Positions 30,600 to 39,324 of a stretch of 64,000 nucleotides of DNA are shown here, in pieces. Position numbers and translations under genes: made by a program. The notes below the pieces were generated by a model, which ran no database searches, had not been told where the DNA came from, and worked only from the letters and a program-made list of their open reading frames with translations. Within the stretch, counting starts at the first letter, position 1; every line of letters begins with the position of its first letter. The stretch comes from Brachionus plicatilis (Eukaryota; Rotifera; Eurotatoria; Ploima; Brachionidae). Where the stretch lies: contig QEOQ01000426.1 of the NCBI GenBank assembly GCA_010279815.1, positions 59,876-123,875 of the forward strand, in the 5' to 3' direction.

Positions 30600-31931
30600 T
30601 AGCTAACCGGTTAACACATTGGTAGGCGTCTACGTGGAGGTGTATCTGGGGGTAAATGTTGATTGATTGTTGTTGTTGTGGTTTGCTTTATGATTGGTGT
30701 GCGGGAGATTGTTGGTGTGCTTAATGTGCTGAAGATTGTTGTTGTGGTGGTTTGCTATGTGTAACATCGAATATTGTGTTTTTTCAATATATCGATAAGC
30801 CACGCATTATAATAAGCACTTCTCATTGCGACATAGATAGTGGTTTAAATCCGATGATGGTTTTCTTGAAAGAATGACCAATCAAGAAATTCAATTAATT
30901 GAAAGATAAAGTTTGATTTTGAATTTAGTTTTGTCTCAATCAGAGTTATCGATATTCGAATAAGTAGCATTTCGAATGAAAATTAGGTTTGAATTTAATT
31001 TTTGAATAAAAAACTTGAAAATTAATTTATTTAAATTAAAATTTGAATCTCTAAAATATTCGAATCAATATTTGAAAATATTAAATTTTTGGATTAAAAA
31101 CTGAATATAATAAATATTCAATATAATATTTGAAAATAAAAATTAAACAAAAAAACAATTGATCAAAAAAAGTTTAATTAAAAAAAATTCATGAAATAAA
31201 TTGAATTTTAATTCGATTTGGATACTAAAAATGTGCCAGATTTTCACCCATCAACACAACTCTTCCAACATTTTCTGGATCACATTAGTTGTTCTGATTT
31301 AACCAACGCTTCAAGAGTATACAAAAAACTATACAGCAAGTTTTTTTTTCTATTTTACATTTTTAGAATTAATTGCATAATTAAAATTCAAATTTTAACA
31401 TGCTTAAGTATTGAGTTTAAATTAAACAACGTAATTTCAAAATTTCAAAAAAGTTAAATAGAAAAAAAAACTTACCATACTTAATTTTTTAAATATTCTA
31501 TTGAAATTTTAATACTTTTAAATTATTAGTTGAATTTATCTAAAATTCAACTTTTTTTAAATTAAAGTTAAGTTCGAATTTTAATTTAAAAAAAGATAGT
31601 TTTCGAATTTAATTTCAAAAATAAAAATAAATCAAATATAAATTCAAATTTATCGTATATTCAAGATTTTATTCGAAAATTCAATTTTTTCAATAGTCTT
31701 TTCAAATTTTTTGTTTATTCAAGTTTCAATTTGTGTCCAAAAAGCTAATCCGATTTCATCACCAGAAATTCTTTGAAAACGATGGCAATAAAAGTCTCTT
31801 TGTTGAACTTGAGGAATACCTTCAAGATGAAAAAGAAGGTATTTTAGATTTTCCATCTGGAAACGAATCTAATTAACTGCCTGAGGTTCAATGGGATCAT
31901 AGTCCCGCAGTACCCAAGTGATCTAGTCAAT
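30600..31931. other. Repeat-like DNA, G/T-skewed block and weak hAT remnant
   Basis: From about 30610 to 30765 the plus strand is almost pure G and T with GTTGTTGTGGTTTGC repeats, a sharp strand asymmetry. Palindromic AATCGATAT-type sites follow. At about 31780-31875 a short plus-strand frame (ENDGNKSLFVELEEYL..DFP) has a weak likeness to hAT transposase; it stops just before the LTR element. The ORF at 31218-31457 is not convincing. Confidence 0.45.
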
Positions 31932-32122
31932 TGCAATGGAGAGTTTGCTAGGAGAACAAAACAAACTCCCCAAATAGTCAGGAACGTACTATAAAAGATA
32001 AGTTTTTCTTTTATTGTTAGAAGTTTTTTTATTTGAATAAAGGTTTCTTAAATCCAACGTCTCTTCTCTTCTTTTCTTTTATTTTATATATTCTCCTAAC
32101 GGGCAAATCCTCCCCCGTTACA
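31932..32122 (+). repeat. 5' LTR (191 bp)
   Basis: Begins TGCAATGGAGAG and ends CCCCCGTTACA. It has a TATAAAAG box at 31990-31997 and AATAAA at 32036-32041, giving a plausible start and end for transcripts. A pyrimidine-rich TCTCTTCTCTTCTTTTC block follows. Confidence 0.95.
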
Positions 32123-32606
32123 CTGGTGCCCACAAGTGAGTGCCAGGCTTTCTTAAGCTGGCGCGAGCTTAGGTGTTTTGCGAGGCAAGAGGTACCATGG
32201 GCAACGTTTCGACGGAGTAAATCTCTCTCGAAACGATTGCGAACGACCGGAATCTGGTTTAGGATTCGGTCAGGACCAAAGCTGGGTTAGGCTTTTGGGG
32301 CCCAAAACTGGTTTAGGTTTTGGGATATTAGTTTTTAAGAGAGTGAATTCACGTATTTTTATTATTTGGAACAGGTCAAGGGCTGACCCGGTTCCCGTTT
32401 GCTGGGGAAGGTAAACGTGTTTATTTATATATTCATTGAGTTAGTTATATATGCATTTCTTTATTCCATTATACATACAAAACGTTGAAGGACGGAAATT
32501 TTTGTTCATTTAAAGAGCTTCTCCACGCTAGCATTTCAATAAAGTCACACCAAATTCTAACGTTAATATAATTTTTGAGAAATCCTATTTAATCCTACAG
32601 TCAGGA
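32123..32606 (+). other. Element leader with predicted intron
   Basis: Three copies of CTGGNTTAGG lie at about 32250-32325. A donor AAG|GTAAAC at 32411 and an acceptor TAATCCTACAG| at 32600, with a pyrimidine tract before it, would remove a 190-bp intron and place the gag ATG (32607) seven bases into the next exon. This is a prediction from splice-site look alone. Confidence 0.45.
32124..32140 (+). other. Primer-binding site
   Basis: TGGTGCCCACAAGTGAG starts one base after the 5' LTR. The TGG complements a tRNA CCA end, as in minus-strand priming of LTR elements. I cannot name the tRNA without the organism's tRNA set. Confidence 0.7.
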
Positions 32607-33725
32607 ATGCAGAACTGGTTCAAACCCCACACAGTCTACACCCACGACAACAACTACATCATATTCAGAAACGTGCTGAATTCAATCAGGGACACTATCC
32701 ACACAATCATACCGTGTTTGAGGAGATGCTGGTGTCTAATGAACGAACACGTGTTCATCACCACGTTTGGCGCTGTTGCAACCGTCTCATTAATCATCAT
32801 GTGGACAACTGTACTTCACTACAAAAGACAAATAAGACTTGCTAATTCTGGGAATGTTACATCACAAAACGTCTCTGTTGTGAACAACACGTGCCCAAAC
32901 CTAAGCCAACCACAACAACAACCAAACACCAACAACCCCACTGATAGACCAACACAAAACCAAACACCACCCACTAACATTGTTGCCCAAAACACGACGC
33001 AGAACCCCAACAGAACTACCCGCTACCTAGCACCAGAACCAAGAGAATTCAGTCCTGAAACGGACGTTATTAACGAATGGATCCGAAATTTCGAAACGTT
33101 TTTCAGGATCAACAACATCACAGAGAACAAGAAAGACATCATGCTTCTGAAACTGAACCCGATTTGTAGAAGGAACGTCGAATTTCACACATTCAGCGAC
33201 GATCAAGCATGGGCTTACGAACAACTTAAGGCAATCCTCCTACAACTATACGAACGAAGAGACAAGGCCAATGTCAAAAAAGCATTCCTAGACAGAAGAC
33301 AGCTCAATAACGAAAACGTTTTCCTGTTTGCAACACAACTACGCATGTTGGCAACTAAAGCATTCCCGGAGGTTAGCAGAAACGTCCTCGAAACATACAT
33401 CGCAGACCAGTTCATCGAAGGCCTAGCGACCCCAGAAATACACGTGAAGCTTAAAGTTTCCAGACCAACGTTTACAAGCCTAAATGAAATAATCGAATTA
33501 GCAAGCAGATACGAAGAGGCACTCGGCTTAAACGTTGAAGAAAACTGGCAAACAAACCACCACAACAAAGTCACTTTCGAACAACAAATTAGATGCTTTA
33601 ACTGCGGAAAGGTAGGCCACAAACGTTCAGATTGCCCACGCAGCAGATACACGACAAACAACCAGCCGAGAGAGACTTCTATCTCGCCGGTAAATGCGGT
33701 TCAACAACCGCATCGAAAATTCTGA
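32607..33725 (+). CDS. gag: Gag with N-terminal membrane segment and CCHC knuckle
   Basis: 372 residues. Residues 49-71 (HVFITTFGAVATVSLIIMW and on) form a strong hydrophobic helix followed by HYKRQ, which is unusual for a gypsy Gag. A Gln/Asn/Pro/Thr linker (90-145) leads to a retrotransposon Gag domain with WIRNFETFFRINNI and FIEGLATPEI. The knuckle CFNCGKVGHKRSDC uses Cys330, Cys333, His338 and Cys343 to bind genomic RNA. The frame ends in TGA at 33723-33725 and the pol frame continues directly after it with no shift. Confidence 0.92.
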   Translation: MQNWFKPHTVYTHDNNYIIFRNVLNSIRDTIHTIIPCLRRCWCLMNEHVFITTFGAVATVSLIIMWTTVLHYKRQIRLANSGNVTSQNVSVVNNTCPNLSQPQQQPNTNNPTDRPTQNQTPPTNIVAQNTTQNPNRTTRYLAPEPREFSPETDVINEWIRNFETFFRINNITENKKDIMLLKLNPICRRNVEFHTFSDDQAWAYEQLKAILLQLYERRDKANVKKAFLDRRQLNNENVFLFATQLRMLATKAFPEVSRNVLETYIADQFIEGLATPEIHVKLKVSRPTFTSLNEIIELASRYEEALGLNVEENWQTNHHNKVTFEQQIRCFNCGKVGHKRSDCPRSRYTTNNQPRETSISPVNAVQQPHRKF

Positions 33726-36700
33726 TTCACTAGCACATGCAAAATAAATGGATCTAACGTAAAATTTTTATTAGACACCGGAACAAAATACACAATTATC
33801 AACCAAAACTTAGCCTCAAAACTCAGACTTTACGTTAGACCATCTAATAAACTTTTACTAACTGCCAACGGCTCACCAACAAAAACAATAGGTAAATCAA
33901 AAATCAAATTAACGTTAGGAAACCAAACTCTACATTCAGAAGTTATAGTCATTAAAAATTTAATCAGCGATTGTTTAATGGGTTTAGAAGTATTGCGAAA
34001 ATTCAACGTCACCAAAGACTTAATGGACAAACTTAGCGAGAGATTGGACGAACTGCAATACAACGAAGAGGAAATGGACAACGAATACTCGGTCAACTTT
34101 CTGGAAGATTCAAGAACACAAATCGAGCAACGTCTGACCAACGAATATAAAAACAAAATCGCGGAGGTAATCATAGACGTCACAGCTAACAGGCTGAAGG
34201 ACCTCACCCCTACAAACTTAATGAAACACAAGATTGAACTCACAGACAAGACACCCTTCAACATCAAACCAAGACCTGTACCATACGCGAAACGCGAAGA
34301 GTTCAAACGGTTAGTTTACGAACTTAAGGAAGGAGGCCTGATAATAGACAGCAACTCACCGTATTCATCACCGGTCCACCTAGTCAAAAAATGCGACGGA
34401 AGCATGAGACTCACAATAGACTACAGAAAACTAAACAGTCTCACCGTCAAGGACAGCTACCCACTTCCTCGCATCGACGTCATGCTAAACAGCCTAAAAA
34501 ATGCCAGAATATTTTCAAAAATCGACTTTGCCTCGGGCTACTTTCAGATCAAAATGGACCCAAATTCCCAAAAATACACCGCATTCAGTTGCGAATTTGG
34601 ACATTTCGAGTTCAAAGTACTTCCAATGGGCTTAACCAACTCAGGAGCAACTTTCCAACGTTTCATGAACGAAATTTTCAAAGACCTCATCGGAAAGTCC
34701 TGCATGGTCTACCTTGACGACATCATTATATTCTCAGAATCAGTCGAAGACCACTACAAACATATCCAAGAAGTACTTGACGTAATCAGGAAGAACTGCC
34801 TGAAAATAAAATCTACGAAGTGCTCATTTTTCGAAATGTCAATCGAATACCTCGGACACGTCATTTCAAATGGTACAATCGCCCCTTCACCAAAAAAGAT
34901 CGAAGCACTCCTTAGATACAATAGGCCCAATAACGTCGACCAAGTATCAAGCTTCGTCAGTCTAGCGTCGTATTACAGAAAATTCATAAAAAATTTCTCA
35001 AAGATAGCAGCCCCTCTTCATAAACTTAACGAGAAAGATTCGGAGTTTAAATGGACACCAGAGTGCAAAATAGCATTTCAGACCCTACGCAGCCACTTAA
35101 CGTCAGACCGAGTCCTTTCAATACCTGATTTCGAAAAAACGTTTAAACTCGAAAGAGATGCTAGCAATTACGGCATTGGCGCAGTATTATCCCAACAACA
35201 TGGTAAAGAACGCCTATGGAAACCAGTAGCTTACTACTCAAGAAGCCTACACAAGCCAGAAAGAAATTACGCAACGTCCGAAAAAGAACTATTAGCAATC
35301 GTTAACGCGATCGAACACTTCAGAGAATACCTTTACGGTAAAGAATTCAGTGTAGTCACAGACCACCAACCGCTTCAATGGCTAAGGACGGTCAAGAATC
35401 CAGCGCCACGTCTTGCACGCTGGATTATACGCCTCGAGGACTACAACTTTAAAATCATGTACCGCAAAGGTACAAAACATCAAAACGCTGACAGCCTCTC
35501 GCGGTGGCCACTGAAAGAAGAAAACAATGAAATTCAAGAAGAATTCGGTGACCTCCTGATTAACCACCTATTCGAAAACGACGTTGAAACAATAAACGCA
35601 ATCCTTTTTAAGGATACCGATGACCAAAATTACCAGGCAAGCGACCCGAATATTACATGGTTCAAAAACCTCCTCAAAAACAACGCTGAGAGACCAATTA
35701 TCGAAAACTTCGAAAACCCAGAGAAAAAGTTCTATATCAATTCATGGAACGAATTCAAATTGGATGGGGATATACTATACAGAGTCAAAAGTGACAGCAA
35801 AATCGCACAACTAGTAGTACCCGCAAGCGAACGTGGATTAATCATGCAACAAGAACACGCATCAAAATTAAGCGGACACCTAAAAACAGAGAAAACGTTT
35901 AATAGAATAAGGAAAAAATTCTTCTGGCCCAAATACTACGAGGACATTAAGACGTTCATAAGAGATTGCACAATATGCCAAAAAACATCTAAAGGTCGCA
36001 AAATCAAAGACAAGCTAATGCCGATAATAACGAACAAACCCTTAGAAATCATAACGTCAGACATCCTAGGCCCTTTGAAAATATCCAAAAACAATAAGAA
36101 ATACATCCTCTGCATTATAGATCACTTCACGAAGTGGATCGAACTTTTTGCCCTCGAAAACGCAGAAGCAAAAAGCGTGGCCAAGTGCTTCTTAAAGTTT
36201 ATCTGCCAGCACGGAATACCAGAAGCAGTTTTAACCGATCAAGGAACAAATTACCAATCCGCACTGATCGAAGAGATATGGAATCTTATGGATGTGAAGA
36301 GATTGAGGACTACACCTTTCCACCCTCAAACCGACGGCATTAGTGAACGCCTTAATAGAACTATTAAACGCATGATCACCTGTTACATTAATGAGGACCA
36401 CGACGACTGGGACGAGCATCTGGACGTCTTAAGCTTAGCGTACAATACTGCAGTTCATTCAACGACGGGGTCGACACCGTTCGAACTAATGTACGGCCGC
36501 GATGCTAAAATGCCTTTAGACCTCATTTACAAAGACCCGATCATAAACGTTCCGGTTTCACCGGGCGAGTATGCCGATAAATTGAAATCAAAATTAAAAT
36601 CGGCATACGAAAGAGTTAGGGCGAATAGAGCCGTAAAAATTCGTCGAATGAAACTAAACTACGATCGTAACGTGACAGCAGCCAAGCTCAAAGTTGGGGA

Positions 36701-37196
36701 TCTCGTTTGGGTCCATAACGACATTGTTAAAAAGGGGCAGTGTAAAAAATTCACTTTCAGTTGGACAGGCCCCTACGTTGTAGAAAGTGTGTTCAACAAC
36801 GTAAATTACAAGATGAGATCCTTGAATTCTAAAAGGAAGCGACTCATTGTTCACAGGAACAGGTTAAAGAGGCATTTTGGAAAACACGAAATTGAGACTG
36901 AAAATAGCCTGGCAACGCAATCAAACAACGAGAAAAGTAAGAGGGTGAATCTGAAAACCCTGGCAGCCAAAAAACTAGTCGAGAGAGCTAAGGTAACGTT
37001 ACAAGAAAGACAGAATCCCATGACAACTACGGAAAGTGGTGGTTCAAGCGACGACGAAACGTTCGTCCCTAATGCTGCAACGAAACGTTTGTTAAGGAAT
37101 GTACAAAGAAGAGCCCATGAATCTATCAGGGTTAAGAGGGATAGGAGACCCCCACAACGTTTAAACTATTCACACTCCAAAAAAGATAAATTCTAG
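33726..37196 (+). CDS. pol: Pol polyprotein: protease, RT, RNase H, integrase
   Basis: The open frame continues from the gag TGA in the same phase; the first Met is only at 33978, after the protease, so pol is likely made by reading through the TGA. Protease: LLDTGTKYTII with Asp at 33774. RT: the YLDD box at 34710 within VYLDDIIIFS, preceded by DFASGYFQI. RNase H: ERDASNYGIGAVLS and TDHQPLQWL. Integrase: zinc HHCC with CTICQK, then catalytic Asp at about 36060, Asp at 36237 and Glu at 36344 (D, D-35-E type). A GPY module (WTGPYVVESV) follows. I see no internal break, so the enzyme set appears complete. Confidence 0.93.
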   Translation, partial: FTSTCKINGSNVKFLLDTGTKYTIINQNLASKLRLYVRPSNKLLLTANGSPTKTIGKSKIKLTLGNQTLHSEVIVIKNLISDCLMGLEVLRKFNVTKDLMDKLSERLDELQYNEEEMDNEYSVNFLEDSRTQIEQRLTNEYKNKIAEVIIDVTANRLKDLTPTNLMKHKIELTDKTPFNIKPRPVPYAKREEFKRLVYELKEGGLIIDSNSPYSSPVHLVKKCDGSMRLTIDYRKLNSLTVKDSYPLPRIDVMLNSLKNARIFSKIDFASGYFQIKMDPNSQKYTAFSCEFGHFEFKVLPMGLTNSGATFQRFMNEIFKDLIGKSCMVYLDDIIIFSESVEDHYKHIQEVLDVIRKNCLKIKSTKCSFFEMSIEYLGHVISNGTIAPSPKKIEALLRYNRPNNVDQVSSFVSLASYYRKFIKNFSKIAAPLHKLNEKDSEFKWTPECKIAFQTLRSHLTSDRVLSIPDFEKTFKLERDASNYGIGAVLSQQHGKERLWKPVAYYSRSLHKPERNYATSEKELLAIVNAIEHFREYLYGKEFSVVTDHQPLQWLRTVKNPAPRLARWIIRLEDYNFKIMYRKGTKHQNADSLSRWPLKEENNEIQEEFGDLLINHLFENDVETINAILFKDTDDQNYQASDPNITWFKNLLKNNAERPIIENFENPEKKFYINSWNEFKLDGDILYRVKSDSKIAQLVVPASERGLIMQQEHASKLSGHLKTEKTFNRIRKKFFWPKYYEDIKTFIRDCTICQKTSKGRKIKDKLMPIITNKPLEIITSDILGPLKISKNNKKYILCIIDHFTKWIELFALENAEAKSVAKCFLKFICQHGIPEAVLTDQGTNYQSALIEEIWNLMDVKRLRTTPFHPQTDGISERLNRTIKRMITCYINEDHDDWDEHLDVLSLAYNTAVHSTTGSTPFELMYGRDAKMPLDLIYKDPIINVPVSPGEYADKLKSKLKSAYERVRANRAVKIRRMKLNYDRNVTAAKLKVGDLVWVHNDIVKKGQCKKFTFSWTGPYVVESVFNNVNYKMRSLNSKRKRLIVHRNRLKRHFGKHEIETENSLATQSNNEKSKRVNLKTLAAKKLVERAKVTLQERQNPMTTTESGGSSDDETFVPNAATKRLLRNVQRRAHESIRVKRDRRPPQRLNYSHSKKDKF

Positions 37197-37407
37197 CTTT
37201 TTAGTTCCTTGCACAATTGTTAAAATTCAAATTTATGTAAAATGTAAATAAGACAAGTTTCGTAAACACACTCAAAATAGATATCTAAATATGCACAATT
37301 GTTTCGGGGATTTATTCAAAACTTTTGGCGAATTACTCTCTTATTTATTCAAATTCAAATTCAAAAAAAATTTTTACTAAACGCACTCATTCCAAACCAA
37401 TTTCGCT

Positions 37408-37992
37408 ATGGCCGAACACCAAACGATGCTTCGCATGTTTCCGAAGTTCGACGTTGAGGAGAACGTTAAGTGCGCCCAGTTTCTATACAGGCAAATCGGC
37501 CCGATCCAATATTTTAGAGTGATGGAGGAGACAGTCAGGCCTGAGACCGTGGTGTTTATTAAATTCTACGACGACCGTGACTCGATCCGCTGTCACGATT
37601 TCATCTCTGAGTACCCGGTGTACAGCGTTGGAGGCCGAGACTACAAGTTGCAGGTCAAGTTGAATTTGGAACGGAAGGCGGCCCGGGTGTACGTGGACTA
37701 CCCGACACGATGGGTGCATATGCGGGCGCACAACGTCAGGGACTCTGTCCCAGTCTGGAGCCGTCATATTTATTATGGCCTGGACCTAAATCCAATCAGA
37801 GAGGCCGGGCAAGCGATCGAATGCCAAACCGGGTCGCAGGCGCCGGGGGCCACCGATAGGGAGATGATCGTGGCAACGGATGTTACGACTAGTGAGCAAA
37901 GCGAGAACGTTAGTCACGGAGTGATTCGCAAAAGGCGCCGGAACTGTGCAATGGAGAGTTTGCTAGGAGAACAAAACAAACTCCCCAAATAG
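37408..37992 (+). CDS. Element ORF3, RRM-like protein ending inside the 3' LTR
   Basis: 194 residues, 211 bp after pol and in a different frame from it. GC-rich relative to the rest. There is no signal peptide or membrane helix, so it is not an envelope gene. Residues 10-90 fit an RRM fold: a first strand, helix VEENVKCAQFLYRQIG, strand PIQYFRVMEE, an RNP1-like TVVFIKFYD and a final GGRDYKLQVKL. A basic RKRRRN lies close to the C-terminus and the last 14 codons are in the LTR. RNA binding is inference from pattern only. No clear splice acceptor precedes it. Confidence 0.75.
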   Translation: MAEHQTMLRMFPKFDVEENVKCAQFLYRQIGPIQYFRVMEETVRPETVVFIKFYDDRDSIRCHDFISEYPVYSVGGRDYKLQVKLNLERKAARVYVDYPTRWVHMRAHNVRDSVPVWSRHIYYGLDLNPIREAGQAIECQTGSQAPGATDREMIVATDVTTSEQSENVSHGVIRKRRRNCAMESLLGEQNKLPK

Positions 37993-38137
37993 TCAGGAAC
38001 GTACTATAAAAGATAAGTTTTTCTTTTATTGTTAGAAGTTTTTTTATTTGAATAAAGGTTTCTTAAATCCAACGTCTCTTCTCTTCTTTTCTTTTATTTT
38101 ATATATTCTCCTAACGGGCAAATCCTCCCCCGTTACA
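37947..38137 (+). repeat. 3' LTR (191 bp)
   Basis: Same length as the 5' LTR and I found no difference by eye. It also encodes the end of ORF3. The bases just before it (CAAAAGGCGCCGGAACTG) are not a good polypurine tract, possibly because they are coding. Confidence 0.95.
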
Positions 38138-38141
38138 CAAT

Positions 38142-38910
38142 ATAAACATAAATCAGCATCATCTGGAGCGGGTGTTTTTTATAGAAATCCAGCAACAAAT
38201 GATTTTTTTTTAATTCAAAACTAAAAAAAAAACATATCATATCAACCATGACTTTAATTTTAGTAATTTTTAAAACCCATATGTGTTGCAATATTAAAAT
38301 AATTCTAATTTTTGCCTTAAAATGTAATTTAATTGCTGAATCACGACGCAATTAGAAATTTTCATTTAAAAAAAAATGGCAAAATCATTCTAAAGTCTAA
38401 AAAATAATGAATACATAAAAAAAGTTGCCGATTAACACTATGTTTATTTTTTTACTTGTCATCGCCTTTAAGGCATTCAATGAAATAAATAATAAAAATA
38501 ATGATAACAAATACATAAAATTTTATTTTATTTTTTGCTTATTTGTTTAAGTAATTATTCATTGTTTATTATTAAATTAATGCATCTCATAAGTTGTTAA
38601 AAGCAATTCAAGCATTTGATTTTAAGCAAGCAATTTGATTAAATTGAGAAAAGTTAAGAATATTGAAGATCATAAAATCAAATGACTAGATCCCTCAAAT
38701 TTATATACAAATATTCATTTTAATGCTAATTGAAATTAATAGTGATGTTTCAATACTATTTTTGATATTTAGCAAAATTTTATTTTAAATTTAATTTTAA
38801 AAGATTTTGAAAAAAAAAAATTAGTGTTTACTTGGTAACTATCGAACATAAGAAAGAGTTGAAATTACCTAATAACATTTGACATAATTTTACATTAAAA
38901 AATAATGCAA
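38142..38910. other. Non-coding DNA with retroposon tail
   Basis: At 38457-38500 CATCGCCTTTAAGGC is followed by AATGAAATAAATAATAAA, a small stem plus an AAATAA-type tail as at 21600 and 56578. No gene is supported. Confidence 0.5.
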
Positions 38911-39324
38911 AAATAATTGCTAATAGAAAAATCATGGTTTATTTTTGGCATTGTGAAATTTGGTACAAAAAACAAAAACAAAATATTAAAAATTTCAAAG
39001 CTTAAGTTCTGAGGGACCAAAACATGTTCTGTAAATTGTAGCAACTGATACATCCTTTGTACCACCAATATACTGATTCTGCAAAACTCTGCAATAAATC
39101 TGCAAAACTCAGAAAATAGTAAATTTGGGATACTACATTATATTAAAAATCCAATTCAACTTTAATGTGGTGGTACAAAGAATGTATCAGTTGCTACAAT
39201 TTACAGAACATGTTTTGGTCCTTCAGAACTTAAGCCTTGGCATTTTTTATATTTTGTTTTTGATTTTTGTACCAAATTTCACAATGCCAAAAATAAACCA
39301 TGATTTTTCTATTAGCAATTATTT
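38911..39324. mobile_element. Foldback element, best-preserved copy
   Basis: Long inverted arms: the left starts AAATAATTGCTAATAGAAAA, runs through ATTGTGAAATTTGGTACAAA, CCAAAACATGTTCTGTAAAT and TGTAGCAACTGATACATC to about 39070; the right is its complement and ends TTTTCTATTAGCAATTATTT at 39324. The arms are over 150 bp and highly similar around an 80-100 bp spacer. It encodes no protein. Other copies or arms lie at 14.1, 24.6 and 39.95 kb. Confidence 0.88.

Larger units (their letters stand above)
31932..38137 (+). mobile_element. Young full-length Ty3/gypsy-type LTR retrotransposon
   Basis: 6206 bp, bounded by two 191-bp LTRs in which I see no difference, both with TG..CA ends, and flanked by CAAT on both sides (31928-31931, 38138-38141) as a 4-bp target duplication. 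It carries a primer-binding site, gag, protease, RT, RNase H, integrase in the gypsy order (integrase last) and a third ORF. Its GC content is clearly above that of the flanks. The matching LTRs mean insertion was very recent. The only apparent lesion is a TGA between gag and pol, which may be a programmed readthrough site. Confidence 0.96.

Noticed and set aside
31218..31457. 79-codon ORF before the LTR element
   Set aside because: Second half is low-complexity, no domain and no homologous repeat; unsupported.
33215..33661. Minus-strand ORF opposite gag (148 codons) and similar ones opposite pol
   Set aside because: Antisense shadows of the gag/pol frame with no domain of their own.
37408..37992. 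ORF3 as an envelope gene
   Set aside because: No signal peptide, no membrane helix, no Cys pattern of Env proteins.
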